Source: Scilla litardierei (lineage: Eukaryota > Streptophyta > Magnoliopsida > Asparagales > Asparagaceae). From it: a stretch of DNA of 64,000 nt. A program made the translations under genes and the position numbers. Below the pieces are notes generated by a model. That model was not told the origin of the DNA. It saw nothing but the letters and a program-made list of their open reading frames with translations, and did no database searches. The number at the start of each line of letters is the position of its first letter. Within the stretch, counting starts at the first letter, position 1. Below are positions 11,751 through 23,096 of this stretch, in pieces. Location: the NCBI GenBank assembly GCA_030789695.1, contig CM061141.1:164453579-164517578 (forward strand). Reading direction: 5' to 3'.

Positions 11751-12290
11751 AACCAGTCTCGAGACGAGGAGCGTCGTCCCCACCAACTGACTCCTTCGCC
11801 CGTAAGTCTGGGGGGTAATTCCCCAGCCAGCACAGACGCCGACCGGTCCTAAGCCGAGGAGCTTTGCCCTCGCCGACCGTCTCCTTCGCCCGTAAGACTG
11901 GGGGTAATTCCCTCAGCCAGCGCAAACGCCGACCGGTCCTAAGCCGAGGAGCTCTGACCTCGCCGACCGCCTCCTTCGCTCGTAAGTCTGGGGGCAATTC
12001 CCCCAGCTAGCACAGACGCTGACCGGTCCTAAGCCGAGGAGCTTTGCCCTAGCCGACCGTCTCCATCGCTCGTAAGTCTGGGGGCAATTCCCCCGGCCAG
12101 CGCAGACGCAGACCGGTCCTAAGCCGAGGAGCTTTGCCCTCACCGACCGTCTCCTTTGCTCGTAAGTCGGAGGGCAATTCCCCCAGCCGGCTCGGACACC
12201 GACCGGTCCTAAGCCGGGGAGTTACACCCCCGCTGACCGACTTCACTGCTCATAAGACCGGGGGTAGCCTCCCTAGTCATCAAGGACGCA
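11751..12290. repeat. Six 90-bp tandem repeats between gag and the antisense gene
   Basis: The word GACCGGTCCTAAGCCG recurs at 11841, 11931, 12021, 12111 and 12201, exactly 90 bp apart, with a more diverged copy starting at 11751; 6 x 90 = 540. Each unit holds the palindrome GACCGGTC and GC-rich inverted segments (GGGGGNAATTCCCCC). Because 90 is a multiple of three, minus-strand frames stay open across units (LRAKETVGEGKAPRLRTGRR repeated), though no start or product is supported. Confidence 0.92.
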
Positions 12291-12768
12291 TATCGACTTG
12301 TCCGCTCGGAGGGCAAGGGACAACCTCCCGGAGAAAGGAGGCGAGTGACCACTGTCAGCAGAGGACGCCGAGAATCACAGCAACAAAGCAAAATGCGCGG
12401 GAAACTCTTGTAAGTCAATTTCATTTCCAACAATTAACCAAGGTACAAAAGTGTGTCTTGTTTACAGGAAATTGAAGTGGAGAAACCTCCTTACAAATGA
12501 CCCGCTCACGGCGGACAACAAAATTCATCACCTATGAAGACTAGGGCAACGCCGGCGGAGCAAAACTTGTCGACCAAGAACCCCAAAATTGCTGGCCTAA
12601 GCGAACATCCATGCAACCAGCAATTATTGGCTCTGAAGCAGGGAACCGGTAGCGAAGCCAAAGGAGATTGCGAGGTCAGGGATCCATTTCAAGTAGGCCG
12701 GGGCAAAACAAAGCGGATGCTAAAAAATTTGAGGATAAAAACAAGGGTGGCAGGCCGGGAAGGACGAC
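12291..12768. other. Non-coding stretch, probable 3' region of the antisense gene
   Basis: Nothing coding is supported. It lies between the last 90-bp repeat and the stop codon of the antisense gene, so it probably supplies that gene's 3' untranslated region. No clear poly(A) signal was identified. Confidence 0.4.
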
Positions 12769-14918
12769 CTAGGGGGCCCGGGATCGGGAGGACGCATCCT
12801 CATGCACCTCGCCCTGCTCGGAACGAGGCGGATCGACAGGCGGAGGGGCTTGCTGGACGCGCTCCGCATAATCTCGGAAGGAAGACTGGATGACTTCGAC
12901 GATCCGAGGGCAGATGAGGTCTTCATACGTACCGAAGGCCCCCCTAAGAACCTCGAAGATCCTCTCCCCCAGGGTCACGACGACGCCCCTCTCCACCTCC
13001 TCCGCAAACCGCGCCACCTGACGCTGATCCGACAGTTCCCTCTGAAGCTCCTCCCTCTCCAGGCGGAACGACTCCGCCGCTTCCTCAACCGACTGTCGAG
13101 CGTCCTCCAACTTTCCCTGGAGGTCACCCACTCGTCCCTCCAGCTCGGCAACCCGGATCTTGAGATGCCGAGACTCCATCTGAGCCTCCGTCATAGCTAC
13201 CTCCGCCGCTCCGGCCCGCTCGTGGGCTCTCACAGAGGACTCCAACTCCCTCAAACGGACGGCTCGACGCTGCAACTCAACAGCGAGCGTTGAACCCTGA
13301 AAGAAGAGAGATGAGCCAAGAAGAGAGTGAAAGGAAGGGAAGGACTGCAGAATAGCCGAACCTGTTGGAGGGTCCAGACCAAGGAGTCCGACACCTTGTC
13401 GGCGGGGATCTTCTCGAGGAGACTGCGGTCCCGGGGAAGGACGGAGCCCTCAGCAACCTGCTGGGCCAAGGCTCGGTCGACAAACACCGAACACCCGGGG
13501 GTGACCTCGAGGGAAGCCAAGTTGCTCGCCAACAGGGTTCCGATCCCCGGTGATGTAGGCGGGGACGCTGCGACGGGGGTGGTTGTCAGGGCCACCGGGA
13601 GATCCCTGTCGGTCGCCGCCGGAGGCACGGAGCACACCGGACTGGGGGGATCCACGTCTCCCTTCCTCATATTCCCTCCGCGAGGCTCGGTAGGCGCCGA
13701 AGGGGAACGCTTCCGCCTCACACCATCTCCACCCTCGGGGACGAGAGGGGGGACGCCAAGTGCAGGAGGGACTGCACCGGACCCGTCGTTACCCCCCGCC
13801 ACTTGGGCCGGAGGGACGGATTCGGCCCTTGCGACCCTCCCGGGGAGGAAATCGCCAGAAGAAGAGACAGGAGGCGCGGCTACCACCCTACCCACGGAGG
13901 GCTCGGCTCGGTGCACCTCCTCCTCAACGGTTCGCCGAGGCGCCCTTCCGGAGGTACTACCCCGGCTCCGAGCGGCTCCACGACGGATCAGCTCATCAAC
14001 ATCGCGGGTGAACTCGCGACCAGCCATTCCTGCAAGGGAAACCAAAATCAGGGTAAGCTGCGGGGCAACCCGGGACTAAAAAAGCGACCTACCCGGAGAC
14101 CACAAGACGGCCTTCAAGAGTAGGTCATCCAACAAAGACCAGATGGACTTCGCCTCAAAGGGGAGGGTCGACAGCAGCACGGCGGCCGCCTGATCCGCCT
14201 CGGAGAGGGCTAGCGTTGAGCAAGGCCGGACCGACCCGCCCCAGCCTGTCAGAATTTGGGCACCCTCCAGGAAGACCACGAAGACATAGTCCGAGCTCCA
14301 ATCCCACGACCAGCGGGGTAGCCCGATCAGGCATTCCCTCCTCGAGCGGGCTCGGAGTTGCAACCATAACCCTGGGCCGACCGTCTGGATCTGATAAAAG
14401 TAGAAGAGAAGGGGGAGAGACGGCTCCAGACCACGGGTACAGCAGAGCATCACGAAGCCCGTCAGTACCGCAATCGAACAGGGGGTGAACTGGCAAAGGG
14501 GCACCATGAGATACTCCATGACCTGGATGAAGAAGGGATTGAGCGGGAAACGAAGACCCAGGCGGAACATCTCGACGTAGACACCGACCTCATTGCTCCT
14601 CGGAAGGCAGATCCGCTCGTCGATGAATGGAACTCGAACATCGTACGGATAGCAGAGATACCTTTCCCGGATCTCCGTGGCCACTGAGGGAGGAGTCCCC
14701 GACGGCGTTCGGAGGATAACCGGGGGCACATTAAGCCGCACGGCAGCCGACGCCACATCATCGCCGGCGTAGTCCGGGAAGATCTTCCCCTTCCCCTTAT
14801 CTCGAAGGGGACGACTCCAAGAGGAGGAACCTGATCCCACAAGCCGGGGCCCGCCCCGCCTCAACTCAGGAGGATCCCTCACCCCTTGGCCAGAACCACC
14901 TATCCTAAGAGCAGCCAT
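12769..14918 (-). CDS. Antisense three-exon gene, putative gypsy-type transposon domain protein
   Basis: Runs against the element. Exon 1 is 14918-14093, exon 2 14029-13362, exon 3 13296-12769. Both introns (14092-14030, 63 nt; 13361-13297, 65 nt) begin GT and end AG, and the donor contexts CCGG|GTAGGT and ACAG|GTTCGG fit plant sites. Exon lengths 826+668+528 = 2022 = 674 codons with no internal stop, giving 673 residues. Exon 1 resembles the 'putative gypsy type transposon' family: FRLGLRFPLNPFFIQVMEYL, FTPCSIAVLTGFVMLC, EPSLPLLFYFYQ. Exon 2 is Pro/Ser/Gly-rich; exon 3 is a long heptad-type coiled coil (about residues 500-640). Function is unknown. Extra antisense ORFs are known in Tat-lineage elements. 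That the frame survives in a pol-less copy suggests recent selection or youth. Confidence 0.82.
13297..13361 (-). other. Intron 2 of the antisense gene
   Basis: 65 nt, GTTCGG at the 5' end and a pyrimidine-rich CTTTCAG at the 3' end. Phase 0: CTC CAA CAG joins GGT TCA ACG. Confidence 0.78.
14030..14092 (-). other. Intron 1 of the antisense gene
   Basis: 63 nt, GTAGGT at the 5' end, TCCCTTGCAG at the 3' end. Phase 1: G joins GA to make a Gly codon before MAGREF. Confidence 0.78.
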
Positions 14919-15268
14919 AATATGAAAATAAGAAAGGAGTTACCTTTTTGTTAATTTGGAGAAGACAAGGAAACAAAGGCGGCATGAGACTCCAAGTTGT
15001 GGAACAGAGGGAAGAGCGAGGAAGAAGTCGGGATCCGCGCGGCCGGGGATCTTATATACCAGACTCAGGGGCGAATTCAAAGAGCCTGACAGGAACGCGT
15101 GGCAGGCCTCGAAGAACCGGCGGCGTTTCGAAATCGGCGCCAAAGGAAGTCCAATCGATCCGCCTCATCATAACCTTCATTTATGACCACGCCTCGACTG
15201 ACGCACCACTCGGAACCCCAGGAGTCACATCGGTCGAACCGAACCGGCCAAGGCCGATCGGCCCCACC
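14919..15268 (-). promoter_or_regulatory. Upstream region of the antisense gene
   Basis: About 350 bases between the antisense ATG and the polypurine tract with no ORF of its own. It contains a minus-strand TATA box (15051-15058), so the antisense transcript probably starts inside the element and not in an LTR. Confidence 0.5.
15051..15058 (-). promoter_or_regulatory. Minus-strand TATA box of the antisense gene
   Basis: Minus strand TATATAAG inside CTGGTATATAAGATCC, about 133 bases upstream of the antisense ATG at 14918, a reasonable distance for a plant 5' untranslated leader of about 100 bases. Confidence 0.6.
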
Positions 15269-15280
15269 GATGGGGGCAAT
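15269..15280 (+). other. Polypurine tract of gypsy element
   Basis: GATGGGGGCAAT abuts the 3' LTR start TGATACG. The element at 45853-47197 has the same tract in reverse orientation. Confidence 0.8.
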
Positions 15281-16241
15281 TGATACGTCTATTTTACGGA
15301 AGCCCAACAGCATGAGCCCAAAGGCGCGGCCCACCCAACGAAGCCCGAAGGAACACGGAGCTAGAAACCCAACTGCCGACCAGAAACCCGTCTGCGAGAT
15401 CAGGCCCGCCCGACAAAGCCCCTTTAGAGGGCCCCCGAACGGCGATCCAACCTGGCCCCGGAAGCACGCCAGTCACTCGCCCACTCCAGCGATAACAGCT
15501 CCCCCAGTTCCACGACCACTTAATGGCGATAATGGGGAGGTGCTGGCATGGCGCAGTGGACGGCGATAGGGAGGCGGATTGAGGGGGCACGATTGGGGGC
15601 GGACGAGGGACGTGAGTCATGGGCAGTCACGACGGGAGGTCTATAAAAGGGGTGGAAAGACGACTGGACAAAGGACGTCATCTAAGGTAACTAAAACCTA
15701 AGGTACTCCATCAACGACCTAGTTCCCCCATTCCAAATTCCTTCCTCCCCCGCTCGCGCCGGTAGACGCCGTTCCGATCTCCTCTCGAGTCGAACCGTCT
15801 CCGCCGGGCCTCCTCTTTCAGATCACTGTCTGACTTAGGCATCGGAGGGGATTTGGCCGGAACCAAGGTCCGGCCCCCTGACGAGCGTTCTCATCTGCGC
15901 AGGAGGACATCAGATCCACGGGCCGAGGCTTCCCCTCCGCCCGGTGACCGGCCGCGTAACCAGTAGGACGATCGAGGCTACCCCTCGTCACCCGACCGCC
16001 GAGGCCGAGCACGTCCATCCGAGTCCGAGCGTCTCAACCCGGGTCTAGGCTTCCCCTCGCCCCCCTTGCGACCGAGGATCCCGACTCGGCCCAGCCGACG
16101 CGCTCCGCGTCGTCCGCAGCTCCGACTCGTGCCTCGTCTGCACCGACTCGACATACCCGATGGACCCAAGCGGGCCCCTTGACCACGTTGACCGGGTTGT
16201 CCACGGTCAACGCTTTTGTAGTGAGAAAACACTCTGAAACA
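15281..16241 (+). repeat. 3' LTR of gypsy TR-GAG element
   Basis: 961 bp, colinear with 8900-9860. TATA box at 15642-15648. Differences by eye: about 16 substitutions and two compensating 1-bp indels, in C runs near 9508/15889 and near 9680/16065. Confidence 0.95.
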
Positions 16242-16246
16242 ATAGG
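16242..16246. other. Target site duplication ATAGG, right copy
   Basis: Identical to 8895-8899. Confidence 0.95.
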
Positions 16247-16705
16247 TATTATTATATGTATGAGATGTATTAGCTTAGTTAATTTCTATATATTATCTAT
16301 TTGGTTGAGCACTTTGAGCCTGATACGGGAAATCCGATAACGCGGATATATTCGTTCCCCTTGTCATGATCACCTGGACACCAGAATCGTCTTTAGCAGG
16401 CAAGTATTTATCACTTATAAGTTTAAACTACACTGCTCAGATTTTGTGACTGAAATTACTAAACGTTGCGAATAACCACTTTTCAAGTTGCGCATTAACA
16501 TTTGAAATGACTTACCGAAATGTTGTTGCTCTCATTGCTCGTTAGATCATTGATTGTGGAATGTACACCCCGAATGAAATGTGATACTGGGCCCTTGGGG
16601 CATATACGGAACATTGGGCCCTCAGGACATATACGGACTATTGGGCCCATGGGGCATACATTGAAATATACAGAACACACATTGACACTTTGGGTGTGGT
16701 AGTCC
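16247..16705 (+). other. Chromovirus-type LTR, fragment 2 of 4 (inferred)
   Basis: No gene. It continues fragment 1 and is cut at 16705 by the next insertion. It contains three imperfect repeats of GGGCCC(A/T)NGGGGCATA at about 16588-16660. The last five bases, AGTCC, are the target duplication of the element that follows. Confidence 0.4.
16701..16705. other. Target site duplication AGTCC, left copy
   Basis: AGTCC precedes the element; the same five bases follow it at 25625-25629. Confidence 0.93.
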
Positions 16706-16949
16706 TATTGGGAATTGGGGGTTTCCTTAGGGCACAAAAAAATTCTAGTCCCGTCCTAAGTCGGACGGAACATAGACACAAAAATTATAGCAGCGGAAGA
16801 AAAACTATGTTAACTAATTAACATGCAAGTTAAAACAATTTTAACTTGGCCCTAAGGTCCAAGACCCTATGCCAAGATCTATGCCGACTTGGGATGGGTC
16901 TGACCATCCCAAGAAGGATCTAGCCTACTGCGATTAAACTAAACTAATG

Positions 16950-17135
16950 CTAAAAATACTTTAACCACATACCCGGAATCTCAGCCCTGGGGCAGGCGAG
17001 ATGTTCCGCGCCGTCTTCCGAGCTGCTCCCGTCCCACGCCGAGCCGCTCCTTGAACCGCTCCCCGAACCGCTCCGCATCCCGAGGCGATCAATCCCCGTG
17101 CCGCCGAGCCAACCAACCGCCGAAGAAAGTTTCAC
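16950..17135 (-). other. Small conserved ORF in the LTR leader (possible uORF)
   Basis: 61 codons on the minus strand, downstream of the TATA box, so it would sit in the R/U5 leader. It is repeated in the other LTR at 23341-23526. A related ORF at 59323-59580 shares VKLS at the start and HLAC-RA-IPGMWL near the end. No known domain. The shared peptide could reflect nucleotide conservation only. Confidence 0.35.
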
Positions 17136-17334
17136 GCGAGTGAAACCTCCGCCAAGATTTCGGATCCAGAATCCGAACTCCTTTGAGGCTTTGCTAGAGC
17201 CCGCAGGAGTAAGGCAGAAATTTAGGGAGAAAGAGAAATATTTATTTAAGCTTAGATCCGAGCGTGCTCCAACATTTACGAGAGCCGCTCAGATCTAGAG
17301 CTTGGGACGAGTTTTGAGAAAGGGGGGAGACCCC

Positions 17335-17344
17335 TATTTATATA
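17335..17344 (-). promoter_or_regulatory. LTR TATA box (3' LTR copy)
   Basis: Minus strand TATATAAATAGGGG. The same box occurs at 23726-23735 and, in the related element, at 59722-59731. Confidence 0.75.
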
Positions 17345-17703
17345 GGCGGCGGACTCTCCCCTTTTCTCAAAATCCGATGTGGGACTAAAAATTAGAGTTA
17401 ATTAAATCAAGTTAGTTTGCACTTCACAAAGTGCAAACTTCCGTGAATTTTAACTCACTCACCGTTGAGCTTCAGGATTGATACAACCTATCAATGCGAT
17501 AAGCGTTCAACGGTGAATGCATAGGAAAAAACGGTTCGTCAATCGGAGTTCGTTTGACCCTCCAATTGACTGTCCAAAGATCAGCCCTAGGCTAGTTTTT
17601 CACAAAAACTGAGCCGTCATTTTGATTCAGCACACTTAGGGTTCAAAACCCTAGAGGTGGGGCCCATGGGTGGGCCCCACGCAACCCGCGCGCGCCTAAA
17701 ACC

Positions 17704-17912
17704 CGCCTGGGCAGAGCCCAGGCCCGCGCCTGGGCTCGCCCAGGCGCCTGGGCGCGCCCAGGCCCGCGCCTGGGCTCTGCCCAGGCGCTGGGCAGAGCCC
17801 AGGCGGGCCTGGGCTTGCCCAGGCGGGCCTGGGCTTGCCCAGGCCCGCGCCTGGGCAGAGCCCAGGCCGAGCCTGGGCTTAGCCCAGGCCGCGTCTGGGC
17901 TAGCCCAGGCAG
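17704..17912. repeat. GC-rich palindromic array CCTGGGC/GCCCAGG in the LTR
   Basis: About 209 bp built from alternating CCTGGGC and GCCCAGG arms with 3-7 base spacers, for example CCTGGGCAGAGCCCAGG. Each pair is a perfect short hairpin. The other LTR has the array at 24096-24303 with modules rearranged; the related element has a different array in the same place (60059-60320). Confidence 0.93.
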
Positions 17913-19235
17913 CCTATTCTGGCTGTGTTTACTGGGCCTGGCCTGTTCTGATTCTTTGGGCTGTTTTGGCTCTAATTTGAGCATTTGGTGTCCGATTTGG
18001 ACGCCGTTCGAACCTGGGTCTAGACCGGGACATTCCCGTCTTACCCGTGAACTTTTCCTTGCGTTTATTTTATTAAATATTGTATTAAACAATTTAATAC
18101 GTATTTAATCGCTTTTGCATCAAATGCAAAATAGTCCCTATCTAAGCTTAAATTATCATATTGCATCAAATGCAATTATCTCTTCTTTTGCATCGAATGC
18201 AAATATTCTCTCTAACTATTTTCTACCTATTACTAGACGAAGCGTTGCACTCTGTGTGAGACCCTACAGCCTGACCCTTACAACAGGTTGGGCTCGAAGC
18301 CCTATACGGCAGTGACCACGAGCAGTGGTTGCCGTCCCTGCTTCAGGAATCATCATTATGTGGTTGACTCATTGACATGAGTATTGTCGGGACCACCTGA
18401 CTGTTTCCGTGATGAATTCCGTAGTTATAGTCTTTTCGTCTTAAATATGTCGCGTAGATCAAGTCTAGGGTACGGTCAAACTGTCAACCCCAATAACTTG
18501 ACTCCGGTTAGTTTCTATCGATCTTTAGTCAATAAATGTTGGACTTCTTCCAACATACTCTGCGCAGAGTTTTTACTAAAGACCGAACTAACCTACGACA
18601 CTAACTCCCATTGACCGGGAGAGACGAATCCTTTCTTGGTCATTACTCGCCTCGTACATTTCAAGTGACACCCAATCAAAAGTCCTTTCGACAGGCCTTG
18701 CCTCGAAGCTAGGTCAGTTGATCTAAGTGGCACCGTTCACGCACAGGTTTGTCAAAATGACCTCAAGTCAAAAGACCAACTATCCTATCATCACTCAGAG
18801 TTATCACTGACAGATTGGTCAATATAACCATATGATAACTCTAGTGGATCGTTCAGTGAACTCATTCTAATGAGCACCTGTGTCTCGTCTTCGACTTCGC
18901 CAAGTCAAGCGATCATGAGATCATCGTCACCGTTAAACGGTGAAGACTAAGACACAATGGTCTGTCCGATGTTTCGATATCCTTGTCTCGAAACATCTAC
19001 GACCACGAACCATTTCAGACTTATGCTACAGACGGTCAAACGTTTCTTCATGATCGAGATACTCATCTCGATACCCGTTTGACCTTGCATAAAGTCTCAG
19101 GACTTTACCTAAGTCGATATCTAATTATAAAATAACTTAGATAAATTATTACCAAACAGCTTACTGTTATTTCGAACAAGATGTTTGTGCTATTCACACA
19201 GGAATAAATGGCCTCGAGGGCATAATATTCCTACA

Positions 19236-19250
19236 TCTCCCACTTGCACT
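19236..19250 (-). other. Polypurine tract of the LARD-like element
   Basis: Minus strand AGTGCAAGTGGGAGA immediately before the 3' LTR start TGTAGG. The same tract lies at 61624-61638 in the related element. Confidence 0.8.
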
Positions 19251-22200
19251 CAGGCCCATTTATCTTGATATCTTATACCGTTTTTACACATAAGTTTTCC
19301 CGACTTCATGTGGTAGAGCCTTCGTGAGTGGATCTGCTAAAACCGTCTACACTATAGACTTAAGGGGTTTCTATGTTTATGTTAGACCAACCTTTTGAAT
19401 CTCATTCAAATAATTCATTTGGTCTATTGGAATCTATAATATTTTATTTCCCTGGATTTTATCCAGTTCATCGTACCTTACGATAATAATTTAAATTTGT
19501 TAATGGTCATTTTAAATGGCTCATATCTATTATTGATAAAGTATCAAACCTTTTGATTACTTTGTCAAAATATATGTTCCATCCCTTTGATGATTCGCAT
19601 GTAATTTATACGCTCCCACTAACCTTGAAAACTATCTGGCTAATTCATATAAGTTGGTTCGTCTAAATCATATTTAGAAAAGCGAACTTATAAGTGAATG
19701 CGCAAATTTTCATGGTCAACTTAAGCATTTTACATCGGCTTTGGTCCAAGTAGATCTGTACACATCTGTTGGCGAAACCGGTTTCATCATAATCCGTTTT
19801 AAAGAAATTAGGATGAAAACCGTTCTCGTCCAACATGATCGTACTTCACTATTTTCTTTTCTGCACCAATCTTTCAACTTAAAGATTTACTTGCAGAAAG
19901 TGAGAAAACATTTTCCTTGGGTACGTAAACTAAATTCTCAAATTTATTTACGCACACGGACCTATTCTGATTGCATCAAGTTTTAAATCGGAGTTACTAC
20001 TCCGAATTTCATTCCGGAAGTTGACTAAGTCATCATCAGTTATGATGTCTTAACTCGACTTTTCGCCTTACGAAAATTCGAGTAAATATACAACTTCCTC
20101 ATGATTGATTTAATGAATATCTTATTGATAATGTTCGCATAGAACTTTATCAAAACCTAGGCATTACTATCTGGGACTTAACCCAGAGGGAGGAGTTAAC
20201 TCAGAGTCACTTATTTATGGATCACACCAAGTCTAACTAAGTGTGATTCATACCTTTTAACACACCGATGTGTTAACAGACTTGATCTGAGAGAAAATCA
20301 CATTTTCTTTTAATTACACAAGATTTTATTTAGCTAAGTATTTGACCATTCGATCTAATCAAATTAGTTTAAATACTTTAGTCATTTCGTTCTTTATTTT
20401 ATCAGACTTGTGTTTCATCAAGAACACGTGTCTTAGTAAAATATACGAATAACTTATTTTGTTAAAAATAGACTCGGGTACATCAGTATGTACGAGACTG
20501 AGTTCGACAACTCATTCTCCCACTGTCTTACAGATGGGTTTCGGCCTGTGTATCTAAGAGGCTAAGACTCACAAGTGTCCGTAGACTTCATAATACGAGA
20601 GGTCAGACCCCTCTTTATGTGACTTGTGAAGCTTAATCTCTTGATACAGCCTAGTCTAATTTTACCATGTAAGTTTACTACTATCTTGTGTATTTATATA
20701 TTAACATTTAATATATATATATATATAGTTATTTACAAATTACTTAACACAAAACATTACTTCAGAGGCAATGTGACGACATTCGTCAAAATGTGTTAAA
20801 CGTCTTTTGTATAACAACTTATTCCGAAATGTGACATCAAAATATGTCACGTTTTCGTTTCCTCCTACTTATGCCTCTACTAATGATAAATTAAACTAAC
20901 TTTCTCAATTGACTTTCCGAAGTGCCTTCTTCCTTTTCTAAATCACATTTAGATATCAACATAAATAAATAGCTATGCAAGGAACTTATTTATCCAAACG
21001 CTTGAGCTTTGCAATCTTGAGTGTAGCTCAAGAAGTTGCTTGTCTCAAGATCCGGTTGGGATACATAGTCTTGCATCGCTCATGCACTCGTATTCGACTC
21101 AAACGGTTTGATCGAATCTTTGAACTTTGCGGATCAAAATTGTTTATCCATACAACCTTGAGGGTAGCTCGACAAGTTGTAGGGAGAAACATACTTTGAA
21201 TGTCCTATATGTTCAAGCTGCCTCATATAGAGACGAGTGACATGTAGCTTTAATTTATTTGTTGGACACAGAACTTAATGAAATTATATTTCTTAAGTCT
21301 GTTCTTTAGAAGGTCATTTAATGTCAACGAGAATATAGTTTTAATTCTATCAATTAGAATTTAACTCGATATTCAATTAATCAACTTATTGACCAGTTAA
21401 CTAATTCCAATATTATCAATTGATTCTTTCGGTAAACATAGTCTTGCCCTAGTTTTAGCATATGTTCAATATTAAATATAGGTAGATTGGCTTTTATCTA
21501 TCTATATCCTCCCACTATTTTTACGAACGTTTTAAAGCTTAATAACGAACGATTTAATCGAATTAAAATTAATGGGTAAGAGTTCCAATCACCTTGAGTC
21601 TAAACAACCTTGAGTGTAGCTCAACAAGTTGATTGACTCTGCGATCGGAAGATGACTCTTCATCGATCATATCGGATATGACTCTCTTAATCGGTTTTTG
21701 CCCCTAGCCATTTGTGATCATGAGTGTGCTCATCCAAATCACAATGTCTAGTCTAGTCGGACCCTTGTTTTCATGTCTAGCCTGACTTGCCCCTCAGCTC
21801 GGTGTATGCACGACACGTCGGTTTGGGTCAGGTCTTAGACTTACATCAAGTCAGACTACATCGTTGACTTAACTTACGCCGGCGCTCGGGGTACGAGACG
21901 ATGGTTAGGGTTAGTCAAGATTTCATCTTATGTATTTAAGGAGTTGGTTTCTACAAGATTGCCAGGTTACAGCTTGAGTGTATCTCAACAACTATAACGC
22001 GGGTCCTATAGTTACTAACCCCTAAAACAAGGAGGGCTACGGCTAATCTTGAAAAAGATCATTAACGTATTTGACTTAGATATAGTCCAGGGTGTCATAC
22101 AATCATGATTCGCGACATTGCGGTCCAGCGGAACTCAGCCAGGGAATTGACTAAGCCAGGATCACTACCCCTTGAACTAGCAAGGGTTGACCCAGAACTC

Positions 22201-23083
22201 TTAGCCAAGCACATTGACTGGATCATGGTCCATTGAATGAAGCTTGTCATTTTTGTATGTATGCCATAGACTAAACAGCTTTTATTAACAACTAATTAAT
22301 CCTATCAACTAGTTGAATCCTTAAATTCAAAATTTTTAGGATTTGTTTAATAACTTTTATTAAGTCCTTATCAACTATAAGGTTCACGTGCTACCCTAAT
22401 CGTTATTAGGATTTTAATAAATTATTAACAACGCTAAAAGCGAAGTCCTTTAATGAAAAATAATTATAACAATTAGAATTGAAAATTCATTTAAAGGACT
22501 ACCCTAATTAGGAATTAGGTCTTAATATTGTTGTTAATGATTTATTAAAACATAGCATGTCATTAAAATTCAAGTAATAAATTTTAATCATTTTTAATGG
22601 CTAACCTAAAGGGTTGTCTTGTGTTATCAAATAAGGGACAAGATTAACAAGCCATTAAAAACTACACTAATTTATCGCATAAAGATAGTGCACAACTATT
22701 TAACAATTAAATAAACTAAGTTTATCACATAAACTATTTTTAGCATGCATACATAAATTTAACATTTAAATTTAAAATATGATTTTAAAATTATTTTATT
22801 TTTATCTCATAAAAAAAAACTTAATTTTAAAATCACTAATTTGCATGCTACGTTAAAAAAATTTATCGCATAAAAATTTTTAACTTTTAAAACAGTTTTG
22901 AAATATCTCATAAATTAAAACATCATTTTAAAAACTTTCATGCTTAAAAAATTTATCAAATAAATTTGAACATATAAAACATTTTTAAAATTTATCTCAT
23001 AACTTTAAAAACATTTTGAAAAGTATTTAAAAGCATTCTTAAGTTTAAAATTAATCGCAGGCTAGATCGACTACGCAAACCTT
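19251..23083 (-). other. Interior of the LARD-like element, no coding region
   Basis: About 3.8 kb, AT-rich, without protein motifs. Short ORFs (for example 19741-19986 and 20975-21199) show no family features. Hairpin motifs of the type CTTGAG-TGTAG-CTCAA occur near 21013, 21158, 21607 and 21974. A longer stem TTGTGAT...ATCACAA lies at 21712-21744. These match the leader of the gag-bearing relative (63848-63985). 22680-23050 is very AT-rich with repeated TTTATC(G/T)CATAAA words. A short AT microsatellite lies at about 20710-20727. Confidence 0.75.
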
Positions 23084-23095
23084 GCTCTGATACCA
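23084..23095 (-). other. Primer binding site, initiator-Met tRNA (LARD-like element)
   Basis: Minus strand TGGTATCAGAGC one base from the LTR end CCCAACA. Confidence 0.9.
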
Positions 23096-23096
23096 C

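Larger units (their letters stand above)
8900..16241 (+). mobile_element. Non-autonomous Ty3/gypsy element, gag plus antisense gene, no pol
   Basis: Complete element: 961-bp LTRs at both ends (TGATACGTCT to TGAAACA), a TGGCGCC primer site, polypurine tract and ATAGG target duplication. The 5.4-kb interior holds a sense gag, six 90-bp tandem repeats and an antisense three-exon gene. No protease, RT, RNase H or integrase is detectable in any frame, so it must move with enzymes from elsewhere. Gag and primer site point to the Tat side of Ty3/gypsy; gag-only elements with terminal repeats are described in plants as TR-GAG. By eye the two LTRs differ by about 16 substitutions and two 1-bp indels, so the insertion is fairly recent. 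Confidence 0.93.
16706..19235 (-). repeat. 3' LTR of the copia LARD-like element
   Basis: 2530 bp. On the minus strand it runs from TGTAGGAATATTATGCCC at 19235 to CCCAATA at 16706; the other LTR ends CCAACA. It contains a minus-strand TATA box at 17335-17344, a GC-rich palindromic array at 17704-17912 and a small conserved ORF at 16950-17135. Confidence 0.93.

Noticed and set aside
11743..12246. Minus-strand repeat protein frames over the 90-bp array
   Set aside because: Openness follows from unit length divisible by three; no start context or homolog recognised.
17643..18092. Pro/Ala/Arg-rich ORFs over the GC-rich array (also 24008-24497 and 59993-60359)
   Set aside because: Low-complexity readings of palindromic repeats, open on both strands and not conserved between the two LTRs.
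19741..21199. Short ORFs in the non-coding copia element
   Set aside because: No gag or pol motif and no match to the gag of the related element at 62860-63684.
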